A DNA stretch of 5,568 nt from Gorillibacterium sp. GTDB lineage: Bacteria; Bacillota; Bacilli; Paenibacillales; NBRC-103111. A model generated the notes under the pieces. It was given only the letters and a program-made list of their open reading frames with translations. It made no database searches and was not told the origin of the DNA. A program made the position numbers and the translations under genes. Of this stretch, positions 1 to 4,754 are shown piece after piece; within the stretch, counting starts at the first letter, position 1, and the number at the start of each line of letters is the position of its first letter. The stretch covers positions 1 to 5,568 of the forward strand of contig JAIMBU010000244.1 of the NCBI GenBank assembly GCA_023511325.1, written 5' to 3'.

Positions 1-186
1 TTTTTTTTTGTTGGATATGAGTTGTTTATATTTGAGAGTTTTTGTGGTGTGCTAGTTGATTTTTTTTAGAGACATGTTTTTTTGTTATAAATTTTCTTAT
101 TTTTTTTATTAATAGCAGGGAGGAAAGCAAAAGTTTAGGGAGAATTATGTTCATAATGACAAAAACCTAGACTTTGGTCGAGTCAA
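1..186. other. T-rich non-coding leader region upstream of the riboswitch
   Basis: No gene of convincing length is seen here on either strand. The first 110 bases hold about 68 T, 20 G, 19 A and only 3 C, with T-runs at 1-9, 60-67, 77-83 and 100-107. The promoter of the downstream riboswitch-hydrolase unit should lie here, but I could not pick one with confidence. CATAAT (152-157) and TATAAA (86-91) resemble -10 boxes, but neither has a good -35 box at 16-18 bases. Two purine-rich Shine-Dalgarno-like stretches occur at 118-123 and 137-142; the second precedes a 7-codon ORF (147-170). The T-run at 1-9 could be the tail of a terminator of a gene left of the window. Confidence 0.6.
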
Positions 187-303
187 AAATTGCCGAATTT
201 CCATTTTGGAAAACGGGGGACATCATTACCGGGTGAATTGATTCTGCTTCAAGGAATCATAGGGAACCTCTTACCGAACCCTCAAGCTAACCTCGTAGGC
301 ACC
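187..303 (+). promoter_or_regulatory. Cyclic-di-AMP riboswitch aptamer (ydaO/yuaA class)
   Basis: This leader RNA carries the conserved blocks of the ydaO/yuaA riboswitch family, which binds two c-di-AMP molecules: GGGGGAC (215-221), GGGTGAAT (231-238), CCGAACCC (274-281) and the very characteristic GCTAACCTCGTAGGC (286-300). Helices can be drawn: a closing stem TGCC/GGCA (191-194 with 298-301), a hairpin TTTCCA/TGGAAA (198-203 with 207-212), and a stem at 239-245 with 253-259 including one G-T pair. The family is known to lower expression of its gene when c-di-AMP is abundant, and cell-wall hydrolases are among its commonest targets, which fits the NlpC/P60 gene starting 17 bases downstream. 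No intrinsic terminator is visible between aptamer and start codon, so the output mode is uncertain. Outer boundaries are approximate. Confidence 0.93.
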
Positions 304-309
304 GGGAGG
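304..309 (+). promoter_or_regulatory. Ribosome binding site of the NlpC/P60 gene
   Basis: GGGAGG stands 10 bases before a TTG codon and fixes that TTG (320) as the start. It begins only two bases after the last base of the riboswitch closing stem. CCTC at 291-294, inside the conserved aptamer core, could pair with GAGG at 306-309; this pairing is an inference. Confidence 0.75.
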
Positions 310-319
310 CGTTATCGTT

Positions 320-790
320 TTGAAGAAAGCTTTGACGGTTTTTTTGGGATTGATTTTATCGTTTAGTTTCATGGCTGGAAGCGCTTTCGCTGCAAACTCG
401 GCAACTAAGCTTGAATCGAAAGTGGACAAGCTGATTGGGATTGATTACGTGTATGGTGGTGCGACAACCGCGGGTTTTGATTGTTCGGGTTTTACCATGT
501 ACATATTTGATCAGCTCGGCGTTGACTTAAGTCGCAGTTCTAAAGATCAAGCCAAGATTGGTAAAACCGTTGCTAAAGACGACCTTCGGGCTGGAGATCT
601 CGTATTCTTCGAAACCGGTGGTAACGGAATCTCACACGTTGGTATTTATTTAGGAGACGGAGTTTTTGTTCATTCGGCTTCAAATAATGGTGTCATTAAG
701 AACCGCTTGAGTGAATCTTATTATTCCAAGAACTATGTTACCTCTCGTCGTGTCCTCACCAATGAGCAATATGAGGAAGTAGCGAAGTAA
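320..790 (+). CDS. Secreted NlpC/P60-family peptidoglycan endopeptidase, single domain
   Basis: This is an exported cysteine peptidase expected to cut peptide stems of peptidoglycan (classically the gamma-D-Glu to diamino-acid bond). Residues 1-24 form a signal peptide: a Lys-Lys start, a hydrophobic core and a Ser-Ala-Phe-Ala cleavage site before Ala25. The rest is one NlpC/P60 domain. Cys55 lies in the DCSGF motif, His106 in SHVGIYLGDG and His118 in FVHSAS. The spacings of 51 and 12 residues equal those of the Cys-His-His triad known from E. coli Spr, so the enzyme should be active. There is no LysM, SH3 or other wall-binding domain, so 156 residues is the minimal form of the family. The TTG start is chosen because of GGGAGG ten bases upstream and the signal peptide that follows directly. 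The gene appears monocistronic, sits behind a c-di-AMP riboswitch and ends before a strong terminator. The exact bond and physiological role (growth, turnover, germination) are not shown. Confidence 0.95.
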   Translation: MKKALTVFLGLILSFSFMAGSAFAANSATKLESKVDKLIGIDYVYGGATTAGFDCSGFTMYIFDQLGVDLSRSSKDQAKIGKTVAKDDLRAGDLVFFETGGNGISHVGIYLGDGVFVHSASNNGVIKNRLSESYYSKNYVTSRRVLTNEQYEEVAK

Positions 791-802
791 TGCGCCAAGG
801 AT

Positions 803-817
803 AAACGCGTTGCGTTT
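803..817. repeat. Small perfect inverted repeat after the hydrolase gene
   Basis: AAACGC-GTT-GCGTTT is a perfect 6-bp stem with a 3-base loop, 12 bases after the stop codon of the hydrolase gene. No U-run follows at once in either direction, so it is unlikely to terminate on its own. It may help fold the 3' end of the transcript ahead of the main terminator, or be chance. Confidence 0.4.
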
Positions 818-824
818 CCCGTTG

Positions 825-869
825 AAAAACCATGTGAGCCCAGGCACCGCCTGGGCTCACATGGTTTTT
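825..869. terminator. Bidirectional intrinsic terminator between convergent units
   Basis: The arms 825-844 and 850-869 are perfectly complementary over 20 bp, around CACCG, whose outer C and G can also pair to leave a 3-base loop. The outer part of the stem is A5 on the left and T5 on the right, so both strands give a GC-rich hairpin followed by a U-run. It lies 34 bases after the hydrolase stop codon on the plus strand and 84 bases after the stop of the second ABC gene on the minus strand. It therefore should end both transcripts and prevent read-through from either side. Confidence 0.93.
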
Positions 870-953
870 CTCGTTGCCGGCATCGATTGGATCGTACATC
901 AGATTGCATTTAAAGCCTCCTTTTCCCCCACAGATCTTTAGCCTCCTCCTCGT

Positions 954-2822
954 TTAGCTTACTGCTTCTTGCACAGTGTCGCGAAATTGAACCCGATACA
1001 GATCATGATACAATCCGTTGCGTGCAAGGAGCATATCATGGGTCCCCTCTTCCGTAATCCTGCCACCATCAAGCACAATAATTCGTGTTGCGTTGCGGAC
1101 TGTCGCCAGTCGATGAGCGATCACAAGTGTTGTCCTCCCCTGCATGAGTCGATCCAGCGATTCCTGAACAAGCTGTTCAGATTCATTATCGAGTGCCGAT
1201 GTCGCTTCATCGAGAATCAACAGTGATGCTTTGCGCAGAAAAGCACGAGCAATGGCGATCCGCTGCCGCTGTCCCCCCGACAATGTGGAGCCATGTTCAC
1301 CAATTACGGTGTTATAACCGTCTGGGAACTTGGCGATGAAACCAGCAGCGCCCGCAAGCCTTGCTGCTTCTTCGATACGTTCCTCCGACGTATCCTCAGA
1401 ACCAAAAGCAATGTTGGCACGAATTGTTCCCGAGAACAGATAGGGTGCCTGCGGAACGTATGTGATGTGCTCACGAGCCTGATCAAGATGCTCCCGCAAG
1501 GAGATCCCTTCGACTGTTACCGTCCCTGTGTCGGGTGTAAACAGCCCGCAGCACAACCGGGCCAGTGTTGTCTTACCCGATCCGCTCGCCCCGACAACAG
1601 CCACCGTCTCCCCAGGAGCTATATCCAGATTGAAGTCTGTAAACAGCATCTCCTCCGAACCTTCCTGTGAGGGATGAGCCAGATTAATTCCGCGAAGCGA
1701 AAGCGAAAGTGGAGTTCCCGCAGGTCGTTCATTCCTGTCGCATGCCAACCTCATTTCCCCGCCCGCTCCATCACGAGACCCCGGCTCACTTGGCATATTC
1801 AACACCGCAAATACTCGATCAGCTGCGCCAAGCGCTTCCTGAACACCACCCCAGGTTTTGGACATGCCCACAAATGGCCATTGAACTCTTCCCATTAAGA
1901 TGACGAAGGCAAGGACCTCACCTGCTGTCATTCTACCTTGGATAGCTGCATAGCTGATCAGTCCGGCGCAAAGAATCATGACTAAATTGTTGACTAAAGC
2001 TGAGCTTTGCCAGAGGAGTCCATTCAAGATTGTTTTTCGGAGCAGTAGCTTATTCAAATCCTCCCGTTCAGCAACGTATCGTTTCAGAAGTGCTTCTTCC
2101 ATGCCAAATGCTCGAACTACCTTAATTCCCTGGAGGGTTTCCTGAAGCAGTCCTCTAACCTCTGCCTCTTTACGCAAAATCACTTCAGAGAGTGAACGCA
2201 ATCTACGGTCGAAAAACCGACCGGCAAAGAAGACAACTGGACCAGAACCAAGCGCTAATAGGGCAAGCCACACATCCATGCGAGCCAAATAAAGAAAGGC
2301 AACAAGACACAGTAGTAAATTATAACCAAGATCGAATACGACGTTGCCTACCATGCTCATTGCTTTGGCGACATCCAGATTGTTGCGCGATACAAGATCC
2401 CCTGAGTGCATGGATTGCATGGTACGAAAGGGGATCCGACTGGTCTTGGCAAATACCTTTACGGCAAGATCTTTGATCATTCGCGATTCAGCCATTTGCC
2501 GGCAGAAGTAGTGAACCATTAAACAAATGACCAAGATAAAGGTTATAATCACGCATATTGAGATCAAACGGAAGAGGACGTCCATGTCAGCGCTATTGAT
2601 CGTATTGATAAATAACTGCTGGACAACAGCGATACCGACATCTAATAGCAGTCTTGTAGCAAGTAAGATTATAGCCACTGTAATCAATAGCTTATAAGCT
2701 GTCGCATAGCGTCCGAGCTGTTTAAAGATATAAGTAAACCTTTGACGACTCGTAGCCCCTACAGGCACACTTGTTTTCACTTCACCTTTTTCTATTGCTG
2801 TTAGCCCGATCTCGCTACTCAT
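954..2822 (-). CDS. ABC exporter half-transporter (membrane domain fused to ATPase), second subunit
   Basis: A 622-residue type IV (ABCB-like) half exporter in the cytoplasmic membrane, expected to pair with the 601-residue product encoded just upstream. Six membrane segments can be placed at roughly 44-66, 86-106, 160-180, 184-204, 270-292 and 298-316, followed by a nucleotide-binding domain. The ATPase motifs are complete: Walker A GASGSGKTT 411-419 (Lys417), Q-loop Gln458, signature LSGGQ 514-518, Walker B LLILDE 534-539 with catalytic Glu539, D-loop SALD 542-545 and switch His570. The A-loop aromatic position appears to be His383 rather than Tyr. The linker before the ATPase is about 11 residues longer than in the partner and rich in charged residues. 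The ATG overlaps the upstream gene's stop as ATGA and has AAGGAGG seven bases before it. The family exports drugs, peptides or lipids; the substrate here is unknown. Confidence 0.95.
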   Translation of the reverse strand: MSSEIGLTAIEKGEVKTSVPVGATSRQRFTYIFKQLGRYATAYKLLITVAIILLATRLLLDVGIAVVQQLFINTINSADMDVLFRLISICVIITFILVICLMVHYFCRQMAESRMIKDLAVKVFAKTSRIPFRTMQSMHSGDLVSRNNLDVAKAMSMVGNVVFDLGYNLLLCLVAFLYLARMDVWLALLALGSGPVVFFAGRFFDRRLRSLSEVILRKEAEVRGLLQETLQGIKVVRAFGMEEALLKRYVAEREDLNKLLLRKTILNGLLWQSSALVNNLVMILCAGLISYAAIQGRMTAGEVLAFVILMGRVQWPFVGMSKTWGGVQEALGAADRVFAVLNMPSEPGSRDGAGGEMRLACDRNERPAGTPLSLSLRGINLAHPSQEGSEEMLFTDFNLDIAPGETVAVVGASGSGKTTLARLCCGLFTPDTGTVTVEGISLREHLDQAREHITYVPQAPYLFSGTIRANIAFGSEDTSEERIEEAARLAGAAGFIAKFPDGYNTVIGEHGSTLSGGQRQRIAIARAFLRKASLLILDEATSALDNESEQLVQESLDRLMQGRTTLVIAHRLATVRNATRIIVLDGGRITEEGTHDMLLARNGLYHDLYRVQFRDTVQEAVS

Positions 2823-4624
2823 GCAAATGCCTCCTTGACTACAACTGCCCTATAATCGTTCATCCGATTTCTTTCATACATCGCGCGGTATTTACCATCC
2901 TCTTGCAGAAGTTCGCTATGCGTCCCTGATTCAAGCAGCATCCCATCCTCCATGTAATAGATTCGGTCCGCATCCTGAATTGTCGATAATCGATGAGCAA
3001 TCATGACGGTAGTTCTTCCTCGCATTAGTCCTGATAGTGCCTCCTGAACGATGGCTTCGTTGTGACTATCGAGGGCAGCAGTTGGTTCGTCAAGCAGCAG
3101 GATTCGCGGATTGCGTACAAAAGCTCGGGCAATCGATAATCGTTGTCGTTCTCCCCCTGACATCGTAAGTCCTCGTTCACCAATCTGGGTTTCGTATGCA
3201 TGGGGTGCGCTCATGATAAAGTCGTGGATACCCGCTGCCTGAGCAGCATGTATGATCTCTTCTCTCGTTGCACCCTTCCGTCCCCAAGCGATATTGTCAT
3301 AGAGACTGCCAGAAAAAAGATAAGGCTCCTGCGATACATAGGCAATTTCCTCGCGCCAAAGGGAGGGTTCAATTTCATTTAGTGGTGTTGACCCACAGCG
3401 AATCATCCCTACGGATGGCTCATAGAAATCGAGTAGCAGACTCATCACTGTACTCTTGCCACTTCCACTTGGACCAGCAAAAGCAGTGGTCTTGCCTTCT
3501 TCAATAACAAGTGAAAGCTCTTTCAGCACATGGTTCTGCGCAGAATCATCATAGCCAAAGCTTACACGGTCGAATGTGATCGTAGCCGAATTAGGTCGCA
3601 AGTCCATTGAACCCTGCTTTTGGACGTCTCCGCCTTCTTCATCAAAATCAATAATTTCAAACATCCGATTGGCTTGGGCAAGGGAAGTCTGCAATTCCGT
3701 CCACAGGCTTGATACACGAGAAAGTGGTTGGGATAACTGTTCAAAGCTGATTAGAAAAGCGGCGACAGCACCTACATCAAGCTGTCCACGAATGACCAGG
3801 TAACCACCAAAACCCAGCACATAGAGGAGTCCGCCCAATATGACGAATAGTGGCATTTGAAAGCCCATTGCTTCAATCCGCAGAACTCGGGAATGAACAC
3901 GCAGATAGCTCCCAAAACGCTCGCGAAAACCTACGGTGAGCTTAGCAGCAAGGGAGAAGGAGCGCACGACCTCTGCTCCTTGGACGACATCCTGAATATA
4001 GGTTTGCTGCTCGGCTGAGACCTTTTGCCGTTCCTCATAAAGTCCTCGCAGCTTGCGGGTAAAGGGTAAAAGAATTAAAGGCGTAAGAGTTGCGATGACC
4101 AAAGCCCCCAGCGTCAAGGAAACCTGTAGCGATAGAAGATATGTCAGCATAAAAACGATGTGCATCAGATCCCCAAGTAGATTCATCGCCTTTGTGTTAA
4201 CGCCAGCTTGGGCAGCCGCCGCGGAATCGTTGATCCGGCTGATAAGGTCAGCCGAGTGGTAACGGTCTACCTCACGCATTTTGCTCCGAAACAGCTTAGA
4301 CAGGACGGATGCCTGAAGTCTGGCTGTCGATTTGAATTCAAGCCTACCCGATAAATAGATTTTGGCAAAACTACCTAAACAATCAACAATTACAGTTCCG
4401 AAGATAAAGATGCTTATCGAGGTCAAGTTCCCAATATCCTTATTGGTTGCAGCATTAATAATTTGCCGTAAACCCTCCGCCATGGCCACGCTCGTCAGGG
4501 ATACACACGCCGCAATGACACACAGTAGGACATACCAGCCGATATAAGGCTTAGTCAGCTTTAACAAACGGACAAACGTTTTTGATACTGGCCTGCTTGC
4601 TTCCTCTCTCTTAACCTTTCCCAT
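2819..4624 (-). CDS. ABC exporter half-transporter (membrane domain fused to ATPase), first subunit
   Basis: A 601-residue half exporter, a normal length for the family, probably forming a heterodimer with the downstream 622-residue subunit. Six membrane segments are seen at about 28-50, 68-90, 147-166, 168-188, 255-277 and 284-304. In the ATPase domain: A-loop Tyr358, Walker A GPSGSGKST 384-392 (Lys390), Q-loop Gln432, signature MSGGE 488-492 (a mild departure from LSGGQ), Walker B ILLLDE 508-513 with catalytic Glu513, D-loop AALD 516-519 and switch His544. The catalytic Glu is present in both subunits, unlike heterodimers of the BmrCD or TM287/288 type, in which one site is degenerate. The start is fixed by an in-frame TGA two codons upstream; the ribosome binding site is weak (GGTGGGGA-like). 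It follows an ArsR-type regulator gene after 130 bases, suggesting a regulated efflux system for an antibiotic, toxin or peptide. The substrate is not identifiable. Confidence 0.95.
   Translation of the reverse strand: MGKVKREEASRPVSKTFVRLLKLTKPYIGWYVLLCVIAACVSLTSVAMAEGLRQIINAATNKDIGNLTSISIFIFGTVIVDCLGSFAKIYLSGRLEFKSTARLQASVLSKLFRSKMREVDRYHSADLISRINDSAAAAQAGVNTKAMNLLGDLMHIVFMLTYLLSLQVSLTLGALVIATLTPLILLPFTRKLRGLYEERQKVSAEQQTYIQDVVQGAEVVRSFSLAAKLTVGFRERFGSYLRVHSRVLRIEAMGFQMPLFVILGGLLYVLGFGGYLVIRGQLDVGAVAAFLISFEQLSQPLSRVSSLWTELQTSLAQANRMFEIIDFDEEGGDVQKQGSMDLRPNSATITFDRVSFGYDDSAQNHVLKELSLVIEEGKTTAFAGPSGSGKSTVMSLLLDFYEPSVGMIRCGSTPLNEIEPSLWREEIAYVSQEPYLFSGSLYDNIAWGRKGATREEIIHAAQAAGIHDFIMSAPHAYETQIGERGLTMSGGERQRLSIARAFVRNPRILLLDEPTAALDSHNEAIVQEALSGLMRGRTTVMIAHRLSTIQDADRIYYMEDGMLLESGTHSELLQEDGKYRAMYERNRMNDYRAVVVKEAFA
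2830..2836 (-). promoter_or_regulatory. Ribosome binding site of the second ABC gene, inside the first
   Basis: On the minus strand AAGGAGG lies seven bases before the ATG at 2822. It is part of the last codons (Lys-Glu-Ala) of the first ABC gene, whose TGA overlaps the ATG. This arrangement supports translational coupling and roughly equal amounts of both subunits. Confidence 0.85.
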
Positions 4625-4627
4625 CCT

Positions 4628-4708
4628 TCATCCCCACCCAGCTTGTTTTATGAAATGATTCTCGCTCTGACATCGGATAATCCACAGCTTGCTGCAAGGA
4701 GAATTCAT
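4628..4708 (-). CDS. Possible 26-residue leader peptide before the ABC genes
   Basis: An ATG preceded by GAGAGG with a 4-base spacer opens 26 codons ending in TGA. One codon (AGG) then separates that stop from the ATG of the first ABC gene, in the same frame. The predicted peptide begins MNSPCSKLW, contains two Cys, and has no recognisable domain or clear membrane segment. The ABC gene itself has a weak ribosome binding site, so termination and re-initiation from this ORF could supply its translation. The alternative is a chance ORF in a short gap. No family is recognised and the call rests on the site and spacing only. Confidence 0.25.
   Translation of the reverse strand: MNSPCSKLWIIRCQSENHFIKQAGWG
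4688..4698. promoter_or_regulatory. Candidate operator dyad CTTGC-A-GCAAG
   Basis: This is an 11-base perfect dyad between the regulator and the first ABC gene. It shares the half-site CTTGC/GCAAG with the larger dyad at 4774-4793. ArsR-type dimers bind inverted repeats near the promoters of the genes they control, so this is a plausible but unproven site. Confidence 0.3.
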
Positions 4709-4754
4709 TTTGCCTCTCTATTTATCGTCCTCTCACCACTCCATGCAGTAGTGG

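Larger units (their letters stand above)
4625..4754 (-). other. Regulator-ABC intergenic region with leader ORF and dyads
   Basis: This 130-base gap lies between the regulator stop and the first ABC start. Read on the minus strand it holds, in order: a 5-bp inverted repeat CCACT/AGTGG (4754-4736), a GAGAGG ribosome-binding-like site (4718-4713), a 26-codon ORF (4708-4628), and within that ORF a CTTGC-A-GCAAG dyad (4698-4688). A CAAGCTG heptamer occurs twice (4691-4685 and 4645-4639). I found no convincing sigma-A promoter: GATAAA, GATTAT and CATAAA look like partial -10 boxes but lack a -35 partner. There is no intrinsic terminator either, so read-through from the regulator gene is possible. 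Confidence 0.55.

Noticed and set aside
86..91. TATAAA as the -10 box of the hydrolase promoter
   Set aside because: The sequence 16-18 bases upstream is only a T-run and does not resemble TTGACA. In such an AT-rich stretch a -10-like word is expected by chance.
316..345. T-run at 339-345 after the start codon as the riboswitch terminator
   Set aside because: No stable GC-rich hairpin can be drawn directly before it. AAAGCTTT is a short AT palindrome and ACCG/CGGT would enclose a very long loop. The run encodes the hydrophobic part of the signal peptide.
969..1226. Plus-strand 85-codon frame, and other plus-strand frames across 969-5246
   Set aside because: They lie antisense to well-supported ABC and regulator genes with complete family motifs, lack ribosome binding sites and give protein sequences without recognisable features.
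1304..1486. Minus-strand 60-codon frames inside the ABC genes (1304-1486 and 3562-3744)
   Set aside because: They are in other frames of the two ABC genes and have no domain or initiation signal of their own.
4736..4754. CCACT/AGTGG hairpin next to the regulator stop as a terminator
   Set aside because: The stem is only five continuous base pairs and no U-run follows on the minus strand, so it is not a credible intrinsic terminator.
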